From positions 1-18,822 of the forward strand of contig DATBYW010000140.1 of assembly GCA_036513515.1 (NCBI GenBank): 18,822 bases of DNA, given 5' to 3'. Shown here piece after piece: positions 7,584 through 15,196 of this stretch. Within the stretch, counting starts at the first letter, position 1; the number at the start of each line of letters is the position of its first letter. The notes under the pieces were generated by a model that worked only from the letters and a program-made list of their open reading frames with translations, had not been told where the DNA came from and did not search any database. Source of the stretch: Nephthysia sp036513515 (GTDB taxonomy: Bacteria > Chloroflexota > Dormibacteria > Dormibacterales > Dormibacteraceae). The position numbers and the translations under genes are program-made.

Positions 7584-8387
7584 TCATGCTGTCGCCAGCA
7601 CGAGTTCGACCTGGGCCTCAGCCAGCGCTTCGCCGACGTCTTCCGGTGGTGGCTCGTCCGTCACAAGAACCTCGACATGCTTGAGCGAAACAATCTCGGC
7701 AAAGGAGCTGTGGCCGAACTTGCTGGCGTCCGCCAGCACGATGGTCCGGCGCGCTGACCCGATCATGGCCCGCATCATCTCCGCCTCGATGAGCAATGTC
7801 GTGGACAGACCGTCGGCGGTGATGGCTCCGACACCGATCACCGCGGTGTCGGTGCTGATGCTGGGCACCGTCGCAAAACCCACGGCGCCGATCGTCACCT
7901 GAGATTCAAAGCGATACTGACCGCCGAGGACGTAGAGGTCGCGCACGGCGCCCCGAGGCACTGCTGCGGGTACCTGCAGGTTGTTGGTGACGATCGTCAG
8001 ATCGCGGCAGCCGGCCAGTTCACGTGCGAAGGCCAGCGTGGTCGAGCCGCCGTTGATCATCAGCGTCTCGCCATCGCGGATGAGATCAGCGGCGGCTCGA
8101 GCTATGCGCTGTTTTGCGGGTTTATGCGCAACAATTCGCTGGTCCAAGGGCGAGTCCTGGTTCACCAGGCCGGCCGGAACCGCTCCTCCATGTGTGCGCT
8201 CGAGCAATCCCTGTCCGGCCAGCACGTCGAGATCTCGCCGGATCGTATCCGGAGACACGCCGAACTTGGAAGCCAGGTCAGCCACGGTGACCTGGCTGTG
8301 ATTCCGGGCCAGCTCGAGCAATTCGCTGCGGCGCCGGGCAGGTAGGACGCCGTTGGGGCCAGGCGCAGGGAATGGGCGTTCGCTCAC
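7584..8387 (-). CDS. DeoR/GlpR-family transcriptional repressor
   Basis: This is a 267-aa regulator with an N-terminal DeoR helix-turn-helix (about 33-70, VTVADLASKFGVSPDTIRRD then GLLERTHGGAV) and a C-terminal DeoRC sugar-phosphate sensor domain carrying NGGSTT, TIVTNNLQVP, VIGVGAITADG and VLADASKFGH. Family members repress sugar operons and are released by phosphorylated sugars. I start it at GTG 8385-8387 (MSERPFPAP) rather than at the longest frame (8444): a TATGCT box lies ten bases upstream of this GTG and the longer version would place its start beyond that promoter. This makes the message nearly leaderless. It leads the deoR-xylB-hydrolase set and faces the sugar ABC operon across a 103-base divergent region, so it probably controls both. 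Confidence 0.88.
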   Translation of the reverse strand: MSERPFPAPGPNGVLPARRRSELLELARNHSQVTVADLASKFGVSPDTIRRDLDVLAGQGLLERTHGGAVPAGLVNQDSPLDQRIVAHKPAKQRIARAAADLIRDGETLMINGGSTTLAFARELAGCRDLTIVTNNLQVPAAVPRGAVRDLYVLGGQYRFESQVTIGAVGFATVPSISTDTAVIGVGAITADGLSTTLLIEAEMMRAMIGSARRTIVLADASKFGHSSFAEIVSLKHVEVLVTDEPPPEDVGEALAEAQVELVLATA

Positions 8388-8396
8388 GCGAAAACT

Positions 8397-8426
8397 AGCA
8401 TACTCCCACTCTTGACATTGCCGCAA
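8397..8426 (-). promoter_or_regulatory. Leftward promoter for deoR-xylB
   Basis: On the minus strand, TTGCGG (complement of 8421-8426) is followed after 18 bases by TATGCT (complement of 8397-8402). The predicted start is about 7 bases on, within 2-4 bases of the GTG of the deoR-type gene. Confidence 0.5.
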
Positions 8427-8440
8427 CCCGGCATTAACCT
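8412..8440 (+). promoter_or_regulatory. Rightward promoter for the sugar ABC/ketose operon
   Basis: TTGACA (8412-8417) matches the -35 consensus exactly; 17 bases later TAACCT (8435-8440) is a fair -10. The start codon of the binding-protein gene follows at 8491 after a purine-rich ribosome site. The leftward promoter overlaps it, so one bound repressor could block both. Confidence 0.6.
8420..8432. promoter_or_regulatory. Candidate operator, small inverted repeat
   Basis: GCCG-CAACC-CGGC lies in the spacer of the rightward promoter and over the -35 of the leftward promoter. Its position suits the adjacent DeoR-type regulator, but the arms are only four bases and the match to any DeoR site is unproven. 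Confidence 0.3.
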
Positions 8441-8490
8441 GCAAAGAACCGCAGAATCAGGCGCGACCGGAGAGGAAAGGAGGGCGTGGT

Positions 8491-9843
8491 ATGCGCATCA
8501 AGAGTGAGTCCACCGCGACGCCGGCCAGCAGCCCCTGGCGGGACGGCTGGAGTAGACGCGACTTCCTGAAAGCGGCGGGCATGACGGTAGGCGGGACAGT
8601 GGGCGGTCCACTGCTGGCTGCCTGCTCGACCTCGTCTGGATCGTCGAGCAGCGGCCCCACCCAGATCACGTTCAGCAGCGCCCGCTTCTACGGCAAGTCG
8701 AACATGAGCCAGATCGTTGACGAGTACAACAAGTCCCAGAGCAAGGTCCACGTCACCTACCAGGAGCTGCCCCCACCCAGCTCTTCGACCGAGGTCCATC
8801 AGACCCTGGTCCAGCAGCTGGCCCGCAAGGACGGCACTCCGGACGTGTTCACCCAGGACGTGATCTGGATCGCAGAGTTTGCCGGGGCGGGCTGGGCGGC
8901 ACCCCTCGACAGCTACTTCAGCTCCTCGGATCGAGACGCCTACTTTCCCGGCTTGATCCAGGCCTGCACCTGGCAGGGGAAGCTGACGGCGCTGCCCTGG
9001 TTCGTGGACGCCGGCATGCTCTACTACCGCACCGACATACTCCAGGCTCTGGGCCTGCAGCCGCCGCAGACCTGGGCAGACCTGACCAAGACCGCCCAGG
9101 CGGCCATGAGCCAGCAAAAAGCCAACTTCGGGTTCCTCTGGCAGGGCAAGCAGGCCGAGGTGCTGGTCTGCGACGCGGTCGAGTTCATCGCCTCCGCCAA
9201 CGGGGCGATCCTGAAACCCGACGGCAAGACCGTGACCATCGCCGACCCGCCCGCGGTTGAAGCGGTCCAGTACATGTACGACACCATCCACCAGAGCAAG
9301 ATCAGCCCGGCGGACGTGCTCAGCTGGGACGAGGAGCCGTCGCGCCGCCCCTTCACCTCCGGCCAGGCCGCACTTCTCCGGAACTGGTCCTACGTCTGGC
9401 AAAACGCCCAGGACCCGAGCGGCTCCACGGTGGTCGGCAAGGTGGGCGTGGTGCCGCTGCCCCATTTCGACAGCGGCAAGAGCGCTGCCTGCCTGGGCGG
9501 CTATCAGTACGGCGTCAACGCCGCTTCCAAGAACAAGGACGCGGCAGTCGACTTTCTGCGCTGGATGTCCCAGCCGGCGCAGCAGCTTCGCTTCGCAACC
9601 GAGGTGGGCCTGGCGCCGAGCAAGGCGTCGGTCTACGACGACCCCGCGCTGGCGAAGGCGAACCCCTTCATGCAGAGCCTGAAGTCCGTGTTCGTGGGAG
9701 CCACCCCCCGGCCGGTCACACCCAAGTACCCGCAGGTCACGCTGGTACTTCAGTCCCAGCTCTCCAAGGCGCTCACCCAGGGTGACGTCAAGGGCGCGCT
9801 GCAGGCGGCGAAGAGCCAGATCGAAGGCATCGTGAAGGCGTAG
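8491..9843 (+). CDS. Sugar ABC transporter substrate-binding lipoprotein (Tat signal)
   Basis: This 450-aa family 1 extracellular solute-binding protein has a twin-arginine signal, SRRDFLK (21-27), and a lipobox LLAAC (C45), followed by a Ser-rich linker. It would be exported folded and anchored as a lipoprotein. The body shows the MalE-type pattern: ITFSSARFYG, STEVHQTLVQQLARKDGTPDV, ALPWFVDAGMLYYRTDILQA, GQAALLRNWSYVW and a C-terminal helix pair ending AKSQIEGIVKA. GGAGAGGAAAGGAGGG lies before ATG 8491, a very strong ribosome site. It is the first gene of the rightward operon, ten bases before the first permease. The bound sugar cannot be read from sequence; the downstream enzymes suggest a mono- or oligosaccharide yielding a lyxose/mannose/talose-type aldose or a ketose. 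Confidence 0.92.
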   Translation: MRIKSESTATPASSPWRDGWSRRDFLKAAGMTVGGTVGGPLLAACSTSSGSSSSGPTQITFSSARFYGKSNMSQIVDEYNKSQSKVHVTYQELPPPSSSTEVHQTLVQQLARKDGTPDVFTQDVIWIAEFAGAGWAAPLDSYFSSSDRDAYFPGLIQACTWQGKLTALPWFVDAGMLYYRTDILQALGLQPPQTWADLTKTAQAAMSQQKANFGFLWQGKQAEVLVCDAVEFIASANGAILKPDGKTVTIADPPAVEAVQYMYDTIHQSKISPADVLSWDEEPSRRPFTSGQAALLRNWSYVWQNAQDPSGSTVVGKVGVVPLPHFDSGKSAACLGGYQYGVNAASKNKDAAVDFLRWMSQPAQQLRFATEVGLAPSKASVYDDPALAKANPFMQSLKSVFVGATPRPVTPKYPQVTLVLQSQLSKALTQGDVKGALQAAKSQIEGIVKA

Positions 9844-9853
9844 GGGTCAAGAC

Positions 9854-10807
9854 ATGCAGCCCATCCCCACCGTCGCCGAGGGTCCGGGCGCCCCATCTCT
9901 GCGGCCGGCGCGGCCTCCCGGGCTCGACACGCGGACGCTGCGGACGGTCGGACTCCTCCTGCTGCCCACCATCGGCACGCTTGCCGTGGTGTCGCTCTAC
10001 CCGGTGTTCCGCGGCATAACGCTCTCACTGCGAAACACGACGCTGTCGTCCCAGACCGACAGCTTCATCGGGCTACAGAACTTCCAGACCCTCCTGGGCG
10101 ATGCTCAGTTCTGGAACGCCTGGCGCAACACGATTGAGTTCACAGCTGTCTCCACACTGTTGGAGACCGTCCTCGGCCTGGGCATGGCGCTGGTTCTCTT
10201 CGAGACATTTCGCGGCCGCGGCGTGGTCCGCGCTTCGATGTTGGTCCCCTGGGCCATCCCGACAGTGGTCACCTCGAAGATGTTCGGCTGGCTGTTCGAC
10301 GGCCAGAACGGCATCATCAACTACCTCCTCAAGGGCAGCCACCTGATCCAGGCCAACGTCAACTGGTATGGCTCCACGCAGCACGCCCTGCAGACCATAG
10401 TGATCGCGGACGTCTGGAAGACGACGCCGTTCATGGCGCTGCTCCTCCTGGCGGGGCTCCAGAGCATCTCGGGCACCCTCAACGAAGCGGCGCGTGTCGA
10501 CGGTGCAAGCCCGTTCCAGTATTTCTGGAGGATCAGGCTGCCGCTGCTGATGCCAACTCTCCTCATTGCGGCGCTGCTGAGGGCGCTGGATGCCTTTCGC
10601 ATCTTCGACCTTCCCTATGTGTTGACGGGTGGGGGGCCCGCGGACTCCACCGAGACCCTCTCCACGCTCACGTACAAGCACCTCTTCTCAGGCCTCCAGT
10701 TCGGCTTTGGCTCGGCGCTGGCGATGGCCATGTTCCTGACGGAGTTGTTGATAGCGATCGGATTCGGCGTATTCCTGCTGCGGCGTCTGAGGGCTAGCGG
10801 TGGCTGA
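9854..10807 (+). CDS. Sugar ABC transporter permease (MalF-type)
   Basis: This 317-aa inner-membrane permease has about six helices (about 31-52, 95-117, 128-148, 182-203, 232-250, 288-309) and the EAA loop that docks the ATPase, EAARVDGASPFQYFWRIRLP (211-230). The N-terminal 25 residues are Pro/Arg-rich and cytoplasmic. It pairs with the next gene to form the membrane channel for the sugar carried by the upstream lipoprotein. Its TGA overlaps the GTG of the second permease by eight bases, so the two are translationally coupled. The binding-protein gene ends ten bases upstream. No ATP-binding subunit lies in the operon. Confidence 0.93.
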   Translation: MQPIPTVAEGPGAPSLRPARPPGLDTRTLRTVGLLLLPTIGTLAVVSLYPVFRGITLSLRNTTLSSQTDSFIGLQNFQTLLGDAQFWNAWRNTIEFTAVSTLLETVLGLGMALVLFETFRGRGVVRASMLVPWAIPTVVTSKMFGWLFDGQNGIINYLLKGSHLIQANVNWYGSTQHALQTIVIADVWKTTPFMALLLLAGLQSISGTLNEAARVDGASPFQYFWRIRLPLLMPTLLIAALLRALDAFRIFDLPYVLTGGGPADSTETLSTLTYKHLFSGLQFGFGSALAMAMFLTELLIAIGFGVFLLRRLRASGG

Positions 10808-11684
10808 GATAGCGCGTTCCCACCAGCAAGTCGCGACCAGGCCGCGCCAGCGGTCGCTGCGCAGGGTCGCCACGCGACTCCTGTTCTATCTGGCCGTCGC
10901 GGGCATCGTCGTCTGGTCGATCGGACCCTTCCTGTGGCAGCTGAACGCGTCGCTGCAACCCGACCGCTACCTCGCCGCCTCGCCCCCGCACTTCCTTCCC
11001 GTGCCGGGAACCATCCAGCACTACTACAACGTGTTCTTCGTCAAGCAGTTCGAGCTGTACATCATCAACTCTTTGATCGTTGCCGGAATCACCACGCTCT
11101 TTTGTCTCACCTTCGGATCACTGGCCGCATACGGCCTCGCCCGGTTCAACGTCCAGGGCCGGTTCGGCATCCTGGGTGTGATCCTCGCGATCTCGATGTT
11201 TCCTCAGATCGCGATCGTGGCGCCGCTCTACCTGCTCATGTCCGGGATCGGCTTTCTCAACACCTATCAGTCGCTGATCATCGTCTACCTCGCCCTGGGC
11301 CTGCCTCTTGTGGTGTGGGTGCTGTTCGGTTACTTCCGGGAGCTCCCACGAGAGCTTGACGAGGCTGCCAAGATCGACGGCGCGGGTGCGATCCGGATCC
11401 TCTGGAGCATCCTGCTGCCCATCTCCCTTCCAGGGCTGGTGACGACCGGGCTGCTCAGCTTCATCGCCTCCTGGAACGAGTTCATGTTCGCGCTCGCATT
11501 CACCTCCGACATCCACCACCAGACGATTCCGGTCGGCGTCGCCAACTTCACTCAGCTCTACTCGGTCCCCTGGGGAGACATCGCGGCGGCCTCCATGGTT
11601 GTCACCATCCCGCTGGTGGCCCTCGTGCTCGTATTCCAGCGGCGGATCATCTCCGGTCTGACTCAGGGTGCTGTCAAGGAGTAG
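10800..11684 (+). CDS. Sugar ABC transporter permease (MalG-type)
   Basis: This 294-aa permease is the partner of the preceding gene. The helices lie at about 27-46, 87-112, 122-148, 157-178, 205-225 and 260-282; the EAA loop is EAAKIDGAGAIRILWSILLP (188-207). The C-terminus VLVFQRRIISGLTQGAVKE is typical of the CUT1 family, which takes up di- and oligosaccharides and glycerol phosphate. GTG 10800 is chosen because it lies in the overlap with the previous stop and gives the usual short basic N-terminus. The kinase gene follows five bases after its stop, with an AAGGAG site inside the 3' end of this gene. Confidence 0.93.
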   Translation: MAEIARSHQQVATRPRQRSLRRVATRLLFYLAVAGIVVWSIGPFLWQLNASLQPDRYLAASPPHFLPVPGTIQHYYNVFFVKQFELYIINSLIVAGITTLFCLTFGSLAAYGLARFNVQGRFGILGVILAISMFPQIAIVAPLYLLMSGIGFLNTYQSLIIVYLALGLPLVVWVLFGYFRELPRELDEAAKIDGAGAIRILWSILLPISLPGLVTTGLLSFIASWNEFMFALAFTSDIHHQTIPVGVANFTQLYSVPWGDIAAASMVVTIPLVALVLVFQRRIISGLTQGAVKE

Positions 11685-11688
11685 CGCC

Positions 11689-12900
11689 GTGGACAGCCCG
11701 CGTTGGGGTCGGCTCTACGCCGACACCTACCAGCGCGTCGGCGAGCTTGCTCGCAAGGCAAAGCCAATGCTCTGCGGCTTCTCGGCCTGCGTCGACATCA
11801 ACATCCCTCTCGACGCCGCGCTGGCGCAACTGCAGTGCGCGACCGAGCCGGCGGCGCTGGCGCTCGCCGCCGAGCTGGAGCGCCGGGCCGCCGCCGGGAT
11901 CGGGGGTGAGATCGTGGTCGACTGGCCCGCGGGTCCTGCCTGGCTGGAGCGGCACTGCCCTGGAGAGGCCCGGGTGGGCGGAACCGCGGCACAGGCTGCA
12001 ACGACGCTGGCGACGCTGGGCGCTCCGGCGCTCCTCGCCTTGAGGGATCGCAGCGAGCCACAGCTGGCAGTCTTGAGCCCTGAGGTGCTGCTGGCGACTG
12101 CAGCCGGCCTCGTCCAGGCCCGGCGAGTCCGTGGCAGCGGCCCTGGCAAGCCGGCCCACTACCTCTTCGAGTACACGGCCGGGCGCCGGGCCGGCCGCGT
12201 CATCCCACCCCGCTCTACACGCGTCATCGTGCGCTTTCAGGACGACGATCTGGAGTGGGACGACTACTTCGCCGAAGCAAGCGCCGGCCTCGCCGCGGAG
12301 GGAGGCACGGCTCTCCTCTCAGGCTTTAACGCGGCGCCGCCAGAGACGCTTCCGGGGCTGCTCCGACGGGTGGCGGAGCTCGCCCGGCGCTGGCGTGACT
12401 CCGGCCTCGAGGTCGTGCATCTGGAGCACGCCGACTATCCGGGGCCCGGCAAGCTTGCCCAGGTGCTCGGGGCTCTCGGGAGCACGGCCACCTCAATGGG
12501 CATGAGTGCCAGTGAACTTGAACGCATGCGTCCGGGTCCCGAGCCGCCGCCGCTCAGAGCCGTAGCCCTGGGCGAGAACGTGGGTGTGCGACGCGTGTGG
12601 GTCCATGGGGACAGGTGGGCCCTGTGCGCAAGCCGCCGGGGGGAGCCGGATCGGGACTTCAGGGCGCTCCTGGCCGGTTGTCTGGTCGCGGCCTCGCGGG
12701 CAGCGGCAGGGCGACCGGCGCCGGTCCGCTGGCCGCTGCCGGGGGCTGAGCTCACCCGCTTGTCGTGGCCCGCATCGAGCCAGGTCCGTGACTGGACCGT
12801 CACCTCCTGCGTGGCCCCTCACCTCCCCGCACCGACCGCCACGGTTGGTCTGGGTGACAGCTTCCTGGCCGGGTCGCTGCTCGAATTCGGCCAGTCATGA
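11689..12900 (+). CDS. ADP-dependent phosphofructokinase/glucokinase-family kinase
   Basis: This 403-aa protein matches the ADP-dependent sugar kinase family (ADP_PFK_GK, ribokinase-like fold) along its length. In order: SACVDIN (32-38, family NANVD, sugar-binding Asp36), RVGGTAAQAATTLATLG (95-111, family RIGGQAGIxANxL), YLFEYTAG (159-166), a strand RVIVRF (178-183), LLSGFNA (209-215, family ILSGYQG), VHLEHAD (243-249, family HVEFAS), SMGMSASE (269-276, family SVGMDEAE) and TVGLGDSFLAG (385-395) with catalytic base Asp390. Archaeal and animal members use ADP as phosphate donor on glucose or fructose 6-phosphate. GTG 11689 has AAGGAG eight bases upstream; a GTG at 11668 would overlap the permease. 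Next to a bisphosphate aldolase it probably makes a ketose 1,6-bisphosphate. Departures in SMGMSASE and HLEHAD suggest an altered substrate. Confidence 0.82.
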   Translation: MDSPRWGRLYADTYQRVGELARKAKPMLCGFSACVDINIPLDAALAQLQCATEPAALALAAELERRAAAGIGGEIVVDWPAGPAWLERHCPGEARVGGTAAQAATTLATLGAPALLALRDRSEPQLAVLSPEVLLATAAGLVQARRVRGSGPGKPAHYLFEYTAGRRAGRVIPPRSTRVIVRFQDDDLEWDDYFAEASAGLAAEGGTALLSGFNAAPPETLPGLLRRVAELARRWRDSGLEVVHLEHADYPGPGKLAQVLGALGSTATSMGMSASELERMRPGPEPPPLRAVALGENVGVRRVWVHGDRWALCASRRGEPDRDFRALLAGCLVAASRAAAGRPAPVRWPLPGAELTRLSWPASSQVRDWTVTSCVAPHLPAPTATVGLGDSFLAGSLLEFGQS

Positions 12901-12916
12901 CACAAGGAGATCCCGC

Positions 12917-13915
12917 ATGAGCACGACTCAACTCGGCATTCTCGACCCCGGCAAGGTGCGCGGCCTGCAGCGCGTGACCAGCCCGGACGGCTTCTTCGTG
13001 ATCTGCGCGCTGGACCATCTCTCCGACTTTCAGGAGCTCATCGGCGCGGAACGATCCGACTACGAGCGCACTGTCGAGGTGAAGATGGACCTGGTGCGCG
13101 ACCTTTCGCCCGTGGTCAGCGCCTTCCTGCTCGACCCGCAGTTCGGGCTGGCCCAGGCGATCCTGTCCCATTCGCTGCCCGGCCAGGTCGGTCTCATGGC
13201 AAGCGTCGAGGACGAAGGCTACCAGCGGGAGTCAGGCAGCAGGGCGACCAGGCTGCGGACCGGCTGGGGCGTGCGCAAGATCAAGTTGATCGGCGCGGAC
13301 GTCTGCAAGCTGCTCTGGTTCTACCGTCCTGACGGGCCGACCGCCGAGGCGCAGCGCCAGGTCGTCCGCGACCTCGTCGAGCAGTGCGCGGAGGTCTCCC
13401 TGCCGTTGGTTGTCGAGCCGATCTGGCACCCTCTCGAGGGAGAGGACGAGACCAGCCCCGAGTGGCGAGCCACGCGGGTGGAGGGCATCATCGCGTCGGC
13501 GCACGAGGCGGCGGGGCTGGGCGTGGACATGCTGAAGGTTGAGTTTCCGGGTGATGTCGACACGCCGGACGCACAATCGGCCGCGCTGGCCGCCTGTCGC
13601 CGCCTTGACGCGGGTATCGACGTCCCCTGGGTGATCCTGTCCGCCGGCGTCGGCTACGACGACTTCCGAACTCAGGTGGAGCTGGCCTGCAGGAGCGGCG
13701 CCTCGGGATTCCTGGCGGGTCGCTCGATCTGGCGTGACGCGGCCGCGACGCACGGCGAATCCTCCCGATCTGCCGCTTTCCAGACGGCGATCAACCGGCT
13801 CTCCGAGCTGGCAGACCTCACGAGGCGTCACGGGCGTCCCTACCTGCCGGCCCTGTCCGGGCCGTCGCTGTTTGCCGCGGCCCCCGAGCACTGGTACCGT
13901 GAATGGCACGCGTGA
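12917..13915 (+). CDS. lacD: Class I tagatose/fructose-bisphosphate aldolase, LacD type
   Basis: This 332-aa protein has the LacD length (about 326) and motifs: FVICALDHLSDFQELI (27-42), FLLDPQFGL (70-78), LMASVEDEGY (93-102), KIKLIGADVCKLLWFYRPD (121-139), VEPIWH (166-171), DMLKVEFPGD (204-213) with the probable Schiff-base Lys207, and LSAGVGYDDF followed by GASGFLAGRSIW. LacD enzymes cleave tagatose 1,6-bisphosphate, and often fructose 1,6-bisphosphate, to dihydroxyacetone phosphate and glyceraldehyde 3-phosphate without metal. AAGGAGA lies 6-12 bases before ATG 12917. The ADP-dependent kinase just upstream (16-base gap) is its natural substrate supplier. A YihT-like sulfosugar-phosphate aldolase is an alternative in this fold family, but no sulfolactaldehyde enzyme is seen nearby. 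Confidence 0.85.
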   Translation: MSTTQLGILDPGKVRGLQRVTSPDGFFVICALDHLSDFQELIGAERSDYERTVEVKMDLVRDLSPVVSAFLLDPQFGLAQAILSHSLPGQVGLMASVEDEGYQRESGSRATRLRTGWGVRKIKLIGADVCKLLWFYRPDGPTAEAQRQVVRDLVEQCAEVSLPLVVEPIWHPLEGEDETSPEWRATRVEGIIASAHEAAGLGVDMLKVEFPGDVDTPDAQSAALAACRRLDAGIDVPWVILSAGVGYDDFRTQVELACRSGASGFLAGRSIWRDAAATHGESSRSAAFQTAINRLSELADLTRRHGRPYLPALSGPSLFAAAPEHWYREWHA

Positions 13916-13946
13916 GCTCCAACCATTCCCCGGTAACAGCTCGAAA

Positions 13947-14504
13947 ATGAACGTCCAGCCACCTCCACAGCTGTTTCGGGAAGCGCGAGATGAGTCCATC
14001 GCGCTCCTGTCGAGGACGGGCATCGTCCTCACGCCGGAGGAGGTCGCCGCCTTCGAGGTGGCCGACTTCGGCCTGGGTCGCCTGCGCGAGCTGGGGCTCC
14101 AGCTGGTGACATACGTCAACACCGAGCGCTGCTGCGCCAAAGAGCTGATGCTGCTGCCCCGGCAGACCTGCCCGGAACACCTGCACCCACCGGTCGGCGA
14201 TTACCCCGGGAAGGAAGAGACGTTCCGCTGCCGCTGGGGAATCGTCTACCTCTATGTCACGGGCGAGCCCGTGGATACCCCCAAAGCGCAGGTGCCGGCC
14301 GGCTATGGCCGCTACCTCAGCGCCTGGCGAGAGATCGAGCTGCGGCCGGGCCAGCAGTGGACCATACCGCCGGAGACTCTGCACTGGTTCCAGGCGGGTG
14401 ATCAGGGCGCCGTCGTGAGCGAGTTCTCAACCCGGAGCATGGACGAGTACGACCTCTGGACGGATCCCAACATCCGCAGGCTGGATCGCGTGCTGGAGTG
14501 GTGA
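13947..14504 (+). CDS. D-lyxose isomerase-type cupin (sugar isomerase)
   Basis: This 185-aa one-domain cupin resembles D-lyxose ketol-isomerases. Metal ligands are visible: HLH in CPEHLHPP (H78, H80), a Glu in PGKEETF (E90 or E91) and H146 in PPETLHWFQ. The surrounding text (KELMLLPRQTCPEHLHPP, CRWGIVYLYVTGEP, STRSMDEYDLW) is that of the family. Known members interconvert D-lyxose and D-xylulose, and also D-mannose/D-fructose or D-talose/D-tagatose. Here it could feed xylulose to XylB or a ketohexose to the kinases and the aldolase. It starts 31 bases after the aldolase. The Shine-Dalgarno is weak (GGTAACAG), and a GTG at 13899 in frame is possible but would run into the aldolase gene. Its stop overlaps the next start. 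Confidence 0.82.
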   Translation: MNVQPPPQLFREARDESIALLSRTGIVLTPEEVAAFEVADFGLGRLRELGLQLVTYVNTERCCAKELMLLPRQTCPEHLHPPVGDYPGKEETFRCRWGIVYLYVTGEPVDTPKAQVPAGYGRYLSAWREIELRPGQQWTIPPETLHWFQAGDQGAVVSEFSTRSMDEYDLWTDPNIRRLDRVLEW

Positions 14505-15184
14505 GCCAGCGTGTCCCCGACGACCGTCTCAGCGGACGACCCGGAGTCGGTGCCGCCGGTTTGGAAGTCCCCTACCGCGACGCGCTGGAAATGGCTCAGG
14601 GGCTGGCTGTATCCGGTCGCCGCCGCATCCTCGGCATCGTGGGGAAACCAGGAGGTGGGAAGTCGGCCCTGGCGGCAAGGCTTGTCGAGGACCTCGCCGG
14701 ACTGGCGGTCTACGTGCCGATGGACGGCTTTCACCTGGCCAACTCCCAGCTGGAGCGGCTTGGCCGCCGAGAGCGAAAGGGCGCCATCGACACCTTTGAC
14801 GCGGCCGGCTATGCCGGCTTGCTGCGACGGCTGCGCGAGCCGGTCAAAGACGTCACGGTGTACGCGCCGAGCTTCAGACGAGAGATCGAAGAGCCCATCG
14901 CAGGGTCGATCCCGGTGGAGCCCGGCATCCCCCTGGTCGTCACCGAGGGGAACTACTTGCTGGTTGCCGAGCCGCCCTGGGCCGAGGTCGGCGGGCTCCT
15001 GGACCAGAGCTGGTACGTGGAGACAGACGAGCGGCTGCGCCTGGAGCGCCTGATCGCCCGGCACGTCGCGTTCGGGAAGTCACCGGAGGAGGCACGGCTG
15101 TGGTCTCTGGGCACCGATGAGCGCAACGCCGAGCTGATCGGCCGGACGCGGTCACGGGCGGACCTGGTGGTTCGCTGGGACTGA
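14498..15184 (+). CDS. P-loop sugar/nucleoside kinase family protein (FrcK/pantothenate-kinase-like)
   Basis: This 228-aa cytoplasmic P-loop kinase of the uridine kinase/PanK fold has Walker A GKPGGGKS (49-56), VPMDGFHL (73-80, Asp76 as likely base), the acceptor-site pattern KGAIDTFD, YAPSFRREIEEP, VVTEGNYLL (Walker B region) and a lid RHVAFGKSPEEARLW. The same group includes the kinase of the rhizobial fructose operon (frcK), so phosphorylation of a free ketose is plausible here. The preferred substrate is not visible in the sequence. Two adjacent GTGs (14498, 14501) precede AGC; the start overlaps the isomerase stop, showing translational coupling. It is the last gene of the rightward catabolic operon. 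Confidence 0.78.
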   Translation: MVSQRVPDDRLSGRPGVGAAGLEVPYRDALEMAQGLAVSGRRRILGIVGKPGGGKSALAARLVEDLAGLAVYVPMDGFHLANSQLERLGRRERKGAIDTFDAAGYAGLLRRLREPVKDVTVYAPSFRREIEEPIAGSIPVEPGIPLVVTEGNYLLVAEPPWAEVGGLLDQSWYVETDERLRLERLIARHVAFGKSPEEARLWSLGTDERNAELIGRTRSRADLVVRWD

Positions 15185-15196
15185 GCCCCCGAGCGG

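Noticed and set aside
6005..7757. Several plus-strand open frames over the xylulokinase and deoR genes
   Set aside because: All are antisense to genes with complete family motifs, and none has a domain of its own.
8434..9465. Open frame of 343 codons on the minus strand
   Set aside because: It lies antisense to the solute-binding protein gene, crosses the divergent promoter and has no domain pattern.
12584..12916. N-terminal extension of the aldolase frame into the ADP-kinase gene
   Set aside because: The region encodes the kinase in another frame; ATG 12917 has a good ribosome site and gives the normal LacD length.
12917..14504. Sulfoquinovose (YihT-type) degradation pathway
   Set aside because: The aldolase fold would allow it, but there is no GH31 sulfoquinovosidase, YihS-type isomerase or sulfolactaldehyde enzyme in the window.
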